Position numbers and translations under genes: made by a program
Notes under the pieces: model-generated
The model's database searches: none
What the model saw: the letters and a program-made list of their open reading frames with translations, nothing else
Told to the model about the DNA's origin: nothing
Shown: positions 1-5,772 of the stretch, piece by piece
Position numbering within the stretch: position 1 is the stretch's first letter
Layout: every line of letters begins with the position of its first letter
Source: Bacteroidota bacterium
Lineage (GTDB): Bacteria > Bacteroidota > Bacteroidia > Chitinophagales > Chitinophagaceae
Assembly: GCA_023440945.1 (NCBI GenBank)
Contig: JAEZRL010000422.1
Coordinates: 1-5,772, forward strand
Direction: 5' to 3'
Length of the DNA: 5,772 nucleotides

Positions 1-37
1 GTGTCACTCACTTGTACGCCTTGTTCATTATTCAGCA
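1..37 (+). repeat. 37-bp dispersed intergenic repeat, copy 1 (may extend past the left edge)
   Basis: This element begins at the first base of the window and ends 16 bases before the peptidase stop codon on the other strand. Compared without gaps to the copy at 3914-3950 read on the minus strand, it matches at 29 of 37 positions. Bases 1-17 (GTGTCACTCACTTGTAC) match 16 of 17, bases 18-27 are mostly different (3 of 10), and bases 28-37 (TTATTCAGCA) match 10 of 10. Its orientation is opposite to all genes in the window. Since the match starts at base 1, the true left boundary is unknown. Function is unknown. Confidence 0.5.
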
Positions 38-52
38 GTGATTGAACACGCC

Positions 53-2179
53 TTATTTTTTATAACTCAAGCCCATATTGTACAACATGAAAGACCATTT
101 ATCCGCCTGCTCTTCAATAATCTTGGAAGTAGGCTTTCCCGCACCATGACCAGCTTTTGATTCAATACGAATCAAGACTGGGTTATCACAATCTTGTGCA
201 GCCTGTAATGAGGCAGCAAATTTGAAAGAATGCGCCGGCACTACACGATCATCATGATCTGCTGTTGTAACCATTGTTGCAGGATAACAAGTCCCTTTTT
301 TTACATTTTGTACAGGAGAATATTTGTAGAGATAATCAAACATTTCTTTACTGTCATCAGCGGTTCCATAATCATAGGCCCAGCCTGCACCCGCTGTAAA
401 TTTATGGTAACGCAACATATCCATCACACCAACAGCAGGAAAACAAACACGGTACAGGTCGGGACGTTCTGTCATGCATGCACCAACAAGCAATCCACCA
501 TTAGAACCACCTGAAATAGCAAGATAATCTTTGGATGTATATTTCTCTTTGATAAGATATTCTGCTGCAGCAATAAAATCATCAAACACATTTTGCTTAT
601 GCAGTTTTGTTCCTGCATTGTGCCATTCATCCCCATATTCGCCTCCACCGCGAATATTAGGAACGGCATATACACCACCGTTTTCAAGAAACACAAGATT
701 ACTTACACTAAATGCAGGCGTAAGACTAATATTAAATCCACCATAACCATACAGCATCAAAGGGTTTTTTCCATTTTGCTGCATACCTTTTTTATAGGTG
801 ATGATCATCGGAACTTTTGTACCATCTTTTGAATTATAAAAAACCTGTTTACTTTCGTAATCATCAGGATTGTAATTGATGTTCGGTTTTTTATACAAAG
901 ACGATTTGTGCGTATTGATATCATACTTAAAAATAGTTGCGGGATAGATGTAAGAAGTGTAGGTATAATAGATCTCTTTTTCTTCCTTCTTACCGCTGAA
1001 ACCACTTGCTGTGCCTAGACCCGGCAACGTAATAACATTTTCTCTTTTACCATCGAGATCATATTGCTCGATATAAGAAACAGCATCTTTTAAATATTGC
1101 GCAAATATTTTATCTCCTGCGGTTGAAACATTTAATGGGAATTTTGTTTCAGCAATAATATCCTTCCAATGTTCAGGTGTGGGTGTAGCTGCATCTGTTA
1201 CTACCAGTTTACGGTTTGGCGCATCTAAATTGGTAAAGATGAACAGCTTTCCCTTGTTTGAATACAATACATATTGCTCATTGTCAAAACCAGTAACAAC
1301 AGGAACGATGGGTGCATTTTCTTTCGTTAGATCCTGGATGTATAGTTCGTTCCCGTAAGTAGCATTTGCAGCAGTTATTACCAAATAGCTTTGGTCTTCC
1401 GTAACATAACCACTGATATAACGCCTTGGTGTTTTATCGCCGCCAAAAATCAGTTTGTCTTCGGATTGGTTTGTTCCAAGTCTATGATAATAAAGCTTAT
1501 GCTGATCGGTCATTCCCGCAAGCTGACTTCCTTCTTTTGGTTTATCATAACTGCTGTAATAAAAGCCATCGTTTTGCTTCCAGGCAACACCACTAAATTT
1601 TACATCATATAAAGTATCATCCAGTTGTTCTTTTGTTTTGGCATTGATGACGATCACTTTGCGCCAATCAGAACCACCTTCAGAGATTTGATAAGCAGCA
1701 AGTGAACCATCTTTTGTAAAATCAATTCCTGCTAATGAAGTTGTTCCATCTGCAGAAAATTTATTCGGATCAAGAAAAACTTCTGCTTTCTGTCCTGCCT
1801 TTTCCCTGTACAAAACATATTGATTTTGCAGGCCGTAATTTTTATAAAAATAAGTGTAACCACCTTCTTTAAAAGGAGCACTGTATTTTTCGTAATTCCA
1901 TAATTCTGTTAAACGCTGTTTGATGGCATTGCGAAAAGGAATCTGAGCAAGATAGCTTTGGGTTACAGCATTTTCCCGCTGCACCCAGTCTTTTGTATCT
2001 TCTGCTGTATCATTTTCCAGCCAGCGATAAGGATCAGCTACTTTAGTACCAAAAAAGTTATCTGTTTGGTCAACTGTTTTTGTTTCAGGATAAGTGCCGG
2101 TAAAAGCGCCGGGCTTTTGTGCTGTTGCATTCATAGTCATTAGCGTCAAAGCAATAAAAGCGGGAAATATATTTTTCAT
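53..2179 (-). CDS. Exported prolyl oligopeptidase (prolyl endopeptidase, peptidase family S9A)
   Basis: This serine peptidase cleaves short peptides after proline. The 708-residue length is usual for the family with a signal peptide. Residues 1-20 form a Sec signal (K2, then a hydrophobic core) ending in ATA|Q with no lipobox cysteine, so a soluble periplasmic or secreted enzyme is expected. Residues about 25-440 are the N-terminal segment plus beta-propeller that gates access. The C-terminal alpha/beta hydrolase domain carries the YGYGGFNIS segment (477-485), NIRGGGEYG (508-516), the nucleophile S559 in GGSNGG, D643 with substrate-binding R645 in DHDDRVVP, and H678 in AGHGAG. These correspond to S554, D641, R643 and H680 of the porcine enzyme as I recall it. 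W600, in AGAGWAYDYG, matches the proline-stacking tryptophan. The ATG at 2179 is directly followed by the signal peptide, which supports this start. The gene follows the aminotransferase after 83 bp and is probably transcribed separately. No catalytic residue is missing. Confidence 0.97.
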   Translation of the reverse strand: MKNIFPAFIALTLMTMNATAQKPGAFTGTYPETKTVDQTDNFFGTKVADPYRWLENDTAEDTKDWVQRENAVTQSYLAQIPFRNAIKQRLTELWNYEKYSAPFKEGGYTYFYKNYGLQNQYVLYREKAGQKAEVFLDPNKFSADGTTSLAGIDFTKDGSLAAYQISEGGSDWRKVIVINAKTKEQLDDTLYDVKFSGVAWKQNDGFYYSSYDKPKEGSQLAGMTDQHKLYYHRLGTNQSEDKLIFGGDKTPRRYISGYVTEDQSYLVITAANATYGNELYIQDLTKENAPIVPVVTGFDNEQYVLYSNKGKLFIFTNLDAPNRKLVVTDAATPTPEHWKDIIAETKFPLNVSTAGDKIFAQYLKDAVSYIEQYDLDGKRENVITLPGLGTASGFSGKKEEKEIYYTYTSYIYPATIFKYDINTHKSSLYKKPNINYNPDDYESKQVFYNSKDGTKVPMIITYKKGMQQNGKNPLMLYGYGGFNISLTPAFSVSNLVFLENGGVYAVPNIRGGGEYGDEWHNAGTKLHKQNVFDDFIAAAEYLIKEKYTSKDYLAISGGSNGGLLVGACMTERPDLYRVCFPAVGVMDMLRYHKFTAGAGWAYDYGTADDSKEMFDYLYKYSPVQNVKKGTCYPATMVTTADHDDRVVPAHSFKFAASLQAAQDCDNPVLIRIESKAGHGAGKPTSKIIEEQADKWSFMLYNMGLSYKK

Positions 2180-2262
2180 AATGGATGATTAAAAACCGGG
2201 TTAAGATAAGGATTGATTGTAAACATGAAATATAAAATCTTGTTAGCATTAGAACTTCCAGT

Positions 2263-3165
2263 TTAAGAAATTTCTTCTCCTTCTGTTTGGGTTAACAAGC
2301 GATAAGCTTCTGAAATTTTATTCCGTATTTGTGATGAAGATTTGTTTTCGATTATTCTTCCGTCAATTTCATTTACGGGGGTTAATTCCCCCATTGTTCC
2401 GGTAGTAAAAACTTCGTCAGCGTTATAAAATTCAGCGATGGAGATATTCTTTTCAACAATTTCAATAGATAGTTTCTTACACAATTGAATAACAACAGAT
2501 CGTGTAATTCCGGGTAAACACGCATCAGTATGTGAAGTATAAACAATACCTTTCTTCACCATAAAAATATTGCAGGCATTTGTTTCTGCAACAAAACCAA
2601 GATTATCTAGCATGATGGCATCATCTGCATCGCAATAATTTGCTTCGATCTTTGCAAGAATATTATTGAGTAAATTATTGTGATGAATTTTTGAATCAAG
2701 ATGCATCGGCGAGTTGCGGCGAATATGCGAAGTGATTAGTTTTATGCCGTTTGCATTATCATAAACAGGTGGTTTGAATTCTGCCAGTACGATCAAACAT
2801 GAACCTTTTTGATTCAGTCTTGGATCCATTCCTGAAGTAATTTTTTCTCCTCTCGTTAACGTTAACCGGATATGCGTATCTGTTTGCATATCGTTTGCCT
2901 GCAGTGTCTGTGCAATGGCAGAGCAAATAAATTCTTTGGAAGGAATATCAGCAAAAGCAAGTGTTTTGGCTGAGGCTTGCAGGCGATCAAGATGCTGGTT
3001 CAGGCGAAAAATTTTTCCATTGTAAACTCTTAATCCTTCCCAAACGGCATCGCCTCCCTGCACAGAGCTATCAAAAACAGAGACCTTTGCTTCGCTGCGC
3101 GGATATAATTTGTCTTTTATAAATATTTGAATGTTCTCGTTTCTTTTATCAAATTTCTGTTGCAT
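2263..3165 (-). CDS. Fold-type IV PLP aminotransferase, branched-chain aminotransferase-like
   Basis: This is a cytoplasmic PLP enzyme of aminotransferase class IV (BCAT, D-amino acid transaminase and aminodeoxychorismate lyase family); 300 residues is the normal length. Visible landmarks are VFDSSVQGGDAVWEGLRVY (30-48), the N-terminal class IV signature; R61 in LDRL, a likely PLP-phosphate contact; K159 in DSKIHHNNLLN, the Schiff-base lysine; E194 in ETNACNIF, which contacts the pyridine nitrogen; LPGITR (217-222); and TTGTMGEL (254-261), which binds PLP phosphate. The fold and chemistry are secure. The substrate is not: the sequence seems closest to plant 'BCAT-like' proteins rather than to classical IlvE, so branched-chain activity should not be assumed. 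The ATG at 3165 lies 5 bp after the stop of the sulfotransferase-like gene, in a different frame and without a Shine-Dalgarno sequence, which suggests translational coupling. About 15 residues precede the conserved domain, consistent with a natural start. Confidence 0.94.
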   Translation of the reverse strand: MQQKFDKRNENIQIFIKDKLYPRSEAKVSVFDSSVQGGDAVWEGLRVYNGKIFRLNQHLDRLQASAKTLAFADIPSKEFICSAIAQTLQANDMQTDTHIRLTLTRGEKITSGMDPRLNQKGSCLIVLAEFKPPVYDNANGIKLITSHIRRNSPMHLDSKIHHNNLLNNILAKIEANYCDADDAIMLDNLGFVAETNACNIFMVKKGIVYTSHTDACLPGITRSVVIQLCKKLSIEIVEKNISIAEFYNADEVFTTGTMGELTPVNEIDGRIIENKSSSQIRNKISEAYRLLTQTEGEEIS

Positions 3166-3170
3166 AATGT

Positions 3171-3893
3171 TCAGGCTTTTAAAGAAAACCGGTACAGTTG
3201 ATCGTAATATTTTTGGCTTTCCTTGTATAAAGGCTCGAAATAGGATGGTAAAGGCCTTTCACTTGTTTTTTGTTTTTCAAACCCCCTAGATTGATGCACA
3301 TTGTTATACCAGTATTTTGCCCATATACCATCTTCCGGTCTGGGACCTGCTTTCCAGTACAGCATCTCTTCATAAAAAGGAATGGCAAGAGCTTTACACA
3401 GATCACTCAACACTTTTTTTGGATGTTTCAGTATCTCGTTTGAATCCAGTACGACAGGCACAATATTTCTTTGCTTTAATTGATTAAATAACTGCCATTG
3501 TTTTTCAATACCGATATCCTGCATCGTAACATCGGGACGTACTTCTGCATAAGAACTGATGATCTGTTTCGGATCTCTTATAAATAAAATGTTTTCTACT
3601 TCACTTAAAAAAGCTTCATCCAGTTCTACCAAATGATGTGTCATTTGTTTAAAGAAAGCAACCGGTTTTTCGTAGTTACGGAGTATTATTTCTTGCACAA
3701 CTACATCTCCATTATTTTCCTGCGAAGCAAGCACTTCTTCTTTGCCAGGGTGATCAGCATTTGTTACACGTAAATAATGAGCATATAACGGCTCATCAAA
3801 AACAATGGTATCAGGTCTTTGTGCAAATGAATACATCATAGCAGTAGAAATATTCCGCGGACTTGACCATAAACATATTCTTTTGGTGAGCAT
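3171..3893 (-). CDS. Sulfotransferase-like P-loop protein, partner of the downstream aminotransferase
   Basis: This 240-residue protein resembles PAPS-dependent sulfotransferases, which transfer sulfate from 3'-phosphoadenylyl sulfate to a hydroxyl or amine. Residues 9-23 (WSSPRNISTAMMYSF) sit where the 5'-phosphosulfate-binding loop is expected, right after the first strand. Residues 103-115 (LFIRDPKQIISSY) fit the 3'-phosphate-binding motif, with R106 and S114 eight residues apart as in classical sulfotransferases. K82 with H86/H87 (FFKQMTHH) may supply the catalytic lysine and base; that assignment is inference. DEPLYAHYLRVT (33-44) and KAGPRPEDGIWAKYWY (181-196) are distinctive and, from memory, closely match the N-terminal half of plant BCAT-like proteins. 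No signal peptide or membrane segment is seen, so it should be cytoplasmic. The ATG at 3893 directly precedes the first strand. The acceptor is unknown, and a non-sulfating nucleotide-binding role is possible. The gene heads the pair with the aminotransferase. Confidence 0.85.
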   Translation of the reverse strand: MLTKRICLWSSPRNISTAMMYSFAQRPDTIVFDEPLYAHYLRVTNADHPGKEEVLASQENNGDVVVQEIILRNYEKPVAFFKQMTHHLVELDEAFLSEVENILFIRDPKQIISSYAEVRPDVTMQDIGIEKQWQLFNQLKQRNIVPVVLDSNEILKHPKKVLSDLCKALAIPFYEEMLYWKAGPRPEDGIWAKYWYNNVHQSRGFEKQKTSERPLPSYFEPLYKESQKYYDQLYRFSLKA

Positions 3894-3913
3894 AAAAACC
3901 TAGTTTGATACTT

Positions 3914-3950
3914 TGCTGAATAAAGATAAGAATGTACAAGAGAGTGACAC
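3914..3950 (-). repeat. 37-bp dispersed intergenic repeat, copy 2
   Basis: This is the second copy, inverted relative to copy 1. It lies wholly within the gap between the MBL gene and the sulfotransferase-like gene. On the minus strand it starts GTGTCACTCTCTTGTAC, has a variable middle, and ends TTATTCAGCA. Upstream of the match (3951-3953) the sequence is GTT, which cannot be compared because copy 1 is cut by the window edge. The variable middle contains most of the candidate -7 element TATCTTTA, so that element is not shared with copy 1. Confidence 0.5.
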
Positions 3951-3952
3951 AA
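3921..3952 (-). promoter_or_regulatory. Candidate Bacteroidota-type promoter for the sulfotransferase/aminotransferase pair
   Basis: Read on the minus strand, the 75-bp gap between the MBL gene and the sulfotransferase-like gene contains TTG (3952-3950) and, after 21 bases, TATCTTTA (3928-3921). The second element matches the Bacteroidota -7 consensus TAnnTTTG at all but its last base, and the spacing to a -33 TTG is within the range reported for the phylum. The start codon lies 28 bases downstream, which would leave a short leader. Short AT-rich matches like this arise easily by chance, so this is a weak call. The element overlaps the 37-bp repeat copy. Confidence 0.3.
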
Positions 3953-3968
3953 CAGGCGATAATAAGAA

Positions 3969-4835
3969 TTACTGCAGTTGGTCCACAAGAAACTCACTGC
4001 TGAAATATTCTCCCCCTTCTAATACAGCATAACACTGATGTTTTTTCTCCGCTTCTTTCACAAATTCATTTACATCTGCTGTGTTGAAAGTGAACATATC
4101 ATAATGGCAGGGAATTACAACTTCTGCCTCAATCGCTTTTGCTAATTGTACTGCTTCTGCTGCATTCAGATTACCGGCCACACCTCTCGAAGGATCATTA
4201 CCATTAATAGGCAATAATGCTACATCAATTTTGAATGGTTTCAATAATTCTTCCATCCCGTCAAACCATAAAGTATCGCCACTATGATAAATACACCAAT
4301 CACCAAACTGTATCACATAGCCCATAAACTTACAATTGCCCTTTTCATCTCTTTCAATTTCGTTGTGTTTGGCAGGAATGCCGTGAAAACGAAATCCATT
4401 AATTGTTATACTTTTTTCATCATTTAAACCAACCGGAAAATCATTTTTTATTTGCACTCTTTCACAAACAAAGTTTCTGTTTGCTTCAGGAATGATAAAT
4501 GTAATAGTAGGATTATTTTTTAAAACAGGAACCAGCGTTTCGCTATCGAGATGATCAGTATGATTATGACTTGAAGTAACGATTGAAATATCTTTCAACA
4601 ATTCAGGATCAACAATCCGTTCACTCATTCTTATGTGAGGCTTGTTGGTTAATGCATATTTTTTAGTAAGTGAGTCTGAAAGATAAGGATCGATCAATAC
4701 TTTTTTTCCTTTCCATAACAACAAAAAACCGCTTTGTCCCAGCCACCATAAATAAAAGTTTTTATCATATTGCATATAACTTTCTACTTCTGCAACAAAT
4801 ACCTCATCTTTTATTTTTGCGGGAATTAAATTCAT
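3969..4835 (-). CDS. Metallo-beta-lactamase-fold hydrolase, UlaG-like
   Basis: This 288-residue cytoplasmic metal-dependent hydrolase belongs to the UlaG-like branch of the MBL superfamily, named after L-ascorbate-6-phosphate lactonase. The domain opens with WWLGQSGFLLLWKGKKVLID (30-49). The metal-binding motif H-x-H-x-D-H is H90, H92, D94, H95 (SSHNHTDHLD). Further expected ligands are H157 in AKHNE, D187 in HSGDT and H244 in PCHYDMF; the HYDMF ending is typical of the UlaG branch. The set is complete, so an active enzyme is expected. The substrate cannot be read from the sequence: no ascorbate or phosphotransferase genes are nearby, and most relatives annotated as UlaG have no proven lactonase role. 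The ATG at 4835 leaves about 28 residues before the first conserved strand, reasonable for the family. It follows the MetE-like gene by 46 bp on the same strand, so co-transcription is plausible. Confidence 0.93.
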   Translation of the reverse strand: MNLIPAKIKDEVFVAEVESYMQYDKNFYLWWLGQSGFLLLWKGKKVLIDPYLSDSLTKKYALTNKPHIRMSERIVDPELLKDISIVTSSHNHTDHLDSETLVPVLKNNPTITFIIPEANRNFVCERVQIKNDFPVGLNDEKSITINGFRFHGIPAKHNEIERDEKGNCKFMGYVIQFGDWCIYHSGDTLWFDGMEELLKPFKIDVALLPINGNDPSRGVAGNLNAAEAVQLAKAIEAEVVIPCHYDMFTFNTADVNEFVKEAEKKHQCYAVLEGGEYFSSEFLVDQLQ

Positions 4836-4881
4836 CTTTGAAAGAAAACTAAAATGATAAGAAATAAAATTAAAGGAGTAT

Positions 4882-5772
4882 TTAAAGAAGTGCTCTCACT
4901 TTCTTTGCACCTTCAACCATGTTTATTAATTTTTTTCTTGCAGCCCATCGTGCTGTCTGGCTCAGTCCGCAATCCGGTGCAACAGATAATTTTTCAGCAG
5001 GCACATATTTCAAACAACGTTGTATTCTTTCAACAACATCCTCCACACATTCTATATAATAATTCTTTACATCAATAACGCCAACAGCTACATCCATTTT
5101 CTCAGCAAAAGGTTGCAATAGTTCTATCTCTGCAAATTCACGATTCGCCATTTCAATGTGGATTTCATCAACCTTCAAATCTAAAAAATCAGGCAACATG
5201 GGTTTAATGCTTCTGTAACCAACCGGTCTTCCTTTAAAATTACCAAAGCACATGTGTGTTGAAAGCCTGCATTGGCCCACCACACTTTCCACCGTTCTGT
5301 TGAAAATGTCTGTAAATCTTTTCGTGTCTTCTTTATATGCATAGCAACTCATCGAAGGCTCGTCAACCGTTATCTCTGTACAACCTGCAGCAACAAGGTC
5401 TTCCAGCTCTTTTTTTATCATTGGCAACAATGCTTCTGTAATTTCATAACGGTCTTTGTAACGCGTATTCGGCAACAATCTTCCGCTTAAAGTATAAGGC
5501 CCGGGAATACTTGCTTTTAACACGGGCCCTTGTGGCGCTAATCTTTTTAAACGCAAAAACTCTTTCACTACACCTAAACCATTCGGTGCTGTAAGTTCAT
5601 CTACAATATCATGTTTGCCACGCTGATCATGCGCAGGTGGACCAAACTTTCGTGTTTCTGTTTCATTTGCACGAATACCGTTTATATAACCGTAAAATGA
5701 CAAATTGAAATCAAGACGTGTTTGCTCGCCATCTGTTATCACATCAAGCCCCGCAGTAACCTGGTCGTGTAT
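4882..5772 (-). CDS. Core MetE-type (cobalamin-independent) methionine synthase-like protein, 5' end outside the window
   Basis: The protein corresponds to the catalytic C-terminal barrel of MetE, which methylates homocysteine to methionine. The frame stays open to the right edge, giving 296 residues, and begins IHDQVTAGLDVITDGEQ, a mid-domain sequence; I estimate that 40-60 residues are missing. The GTG at 5742 is the valine codon of GLDVITDGE, not a start. Counting from that valine as 1, the zinc ligands are H163 and C165 (STHMCFGNF), E197 (HIEMANRE) and C258 (APDCGL), matching H641, C643, E665 and C726 of E. coli MetE. E6 (TDGEQ) and D127 (VDEP) fit the homocysteine-binding acids. The roughly 390-residue N-terminal domain of full MetE, which helps bind polyglutamyl methyl-folate, cannot fit in the small missing part unless the gene is much longer than this family usually is. 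Single-domain relatives include the folate-independent Mes families, so the methyl donor is uncertain. The stop is TAA at 4884-4882. Confidence 0.9.
   Translation of the reverse strand: MHDQVTAGLDVITDGEQTRLDFNLSFYGYINGIRANETETRKFGPPAHDQRGKHDIVDELTAPNGLGVVKEFLRLKRLAPQGPVLKASIPGPYTLSGRLLPNTRYKDRYEITEALLPMIKKELEDLVAAGCTEITVDEPSMSCYAYKEDTKRFTDIFNRTVESVVGQCRLSTHMCFGNFKGRPVGYRSIKPMLPDFLDLKVDEIHIEMANREFAEIELLQPFAEKMDVAVGVIDVKNYYIECVEDVVERIQRCLKYVPAEKLSVAPDCGLSQTARWAARKKLINMVEGAKKVRALL

Noticed and set aside
22..48. Inverted repeat TGTTCA (22-27) / TGAACA (43-48) downstream of the peptidase stop, as a possible terminator.
   Set aside because: The stem is only 6 bp with a 15-base loop, and in the direction of the peptidase gene no run of T follows. 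It also overlaps the repeat copy, whose second partner does not keep the stem.
17..58. Short direct repeat CGCCTTGTT (17-25) and CGCCTTATT (50-58).
   Set aside because: Nine bases with one mismatch is within chance for this composition, and the second copy overlaps the end of the peptidase gene.
230..832. Overlapping plus-strand open frames inside the peptidase gene.
   Set aside because: They lie antisense to an intact, well-conserved gene and their low-complexity translations resemble no family; they are shadows.
2201..2208. TATCTTAA on the minus strand as a -7 element for the peptidase gene.
   Set aside because: It resembles the element upstream of the sulfotransferase-like gene but has two mismatches to TAnnTTTG and no TTG at the right distance; support is too thin to list it as a promoter.
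2253..2263. Small hairpin AACT-TCC-AGTT at the end of the aminotransferase gene, as a terminator.
   Set aside because: A 4-bp stem is too weak and no T-tract follows it.
3163..3173. The sulfotransferase-like and aminotransferase genes as one fused gene broken by a frameshift.
   Set aside because: Each half has a sensible start and stop, the aminotransferase has a normal N-terminus, and the region lacks the linker expected in a fusion; a natural gene pair explains it better.
4854..5490. Plus-strand open frames of 70-75 codons across the MetE-like gene.
   Set aside because: They are antisense to conserved catalytic residues, with no recognisable domain or start signal.
1..5772. tRNA, rRNA, CRISPR array, insertion sequence or prophage genes.
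   Set aside because: No cloverleaf, regularly spaced repeats, transposase or integrase sequence was seen on either strand; the gaps between genes are all under 100 bases.

Overview
The window looks like chromosomal DNA of a Bacteroidota member, probably of the Chitinophagaceae or a close relative. The DNA is AT-rich and the genes lack Shine-Dalgarno sequences. One exported protein has a signal peptide ending in A-T-A|Q, which is common in this phylum. One intergenic region carries a -7 element resembling the Bacteroidota TAnnTTTG consensus. The family-level placement is an impression, not a computed result.

All five genes lie on the minus strand and the window is densely coding, with no gene-free stretch over 100 bases. 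In the direction of transcription (right to left) they are: (i) a core MetE-type methionine synthase-like protein whose start lies beyond the right edge (4882-5772); (ii) after 46 bp, a UlaG-like metallo-beta-lactamase-fold hydrolase (3969-4835); (iii) after 75 bp holding a candidate promoter and an imperfect repeat, a sulfotransferase-like protein (3171-3893); (iv) after only 5 bp, a fold-type IV PLP aminotransferase resembling branched-chain aminotransferases (2263-3165); (v) after 83 bp, an exported prolyl oligopeptidase of family S9A (53-2179).

Two things stand out. First, the sulfotransferase-like and aminotransferase genes form a tight pair that matches, in order and in distinctive motifs, the N- and C-terminal halves of a fused plant protein (Arabidopsis At3g05190/At5g27410, the 'branched-chain aminotransferase-like' proteins). 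This gene order predicts that the two bacterial proteins work together, but I know of no established substrate. Second, a 37-bp element occurs twice in inverted orientation, at 1-37 on the plus strand and 3914-3950 on the minus strand, both times between genes. It matches at 29 of 37 positions, with 16 of 17 and 10 of 10 matches in two blocks held at fixed spacing. It may belong to a dispersed intergenic repeat or regulatory family.

How the genes work together is mostly inference. The MetE-like protein and the MBL hydrolase could be co-transcribed, and the sulfotransferase/aminotransferase pair almost certainly is. A shared theme of sulfur or methionine-type amino acid metabolism is possible but unproven. 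The peptidase looks like an independent unit that degrades proline-containing peptides outside the cytoplasm.
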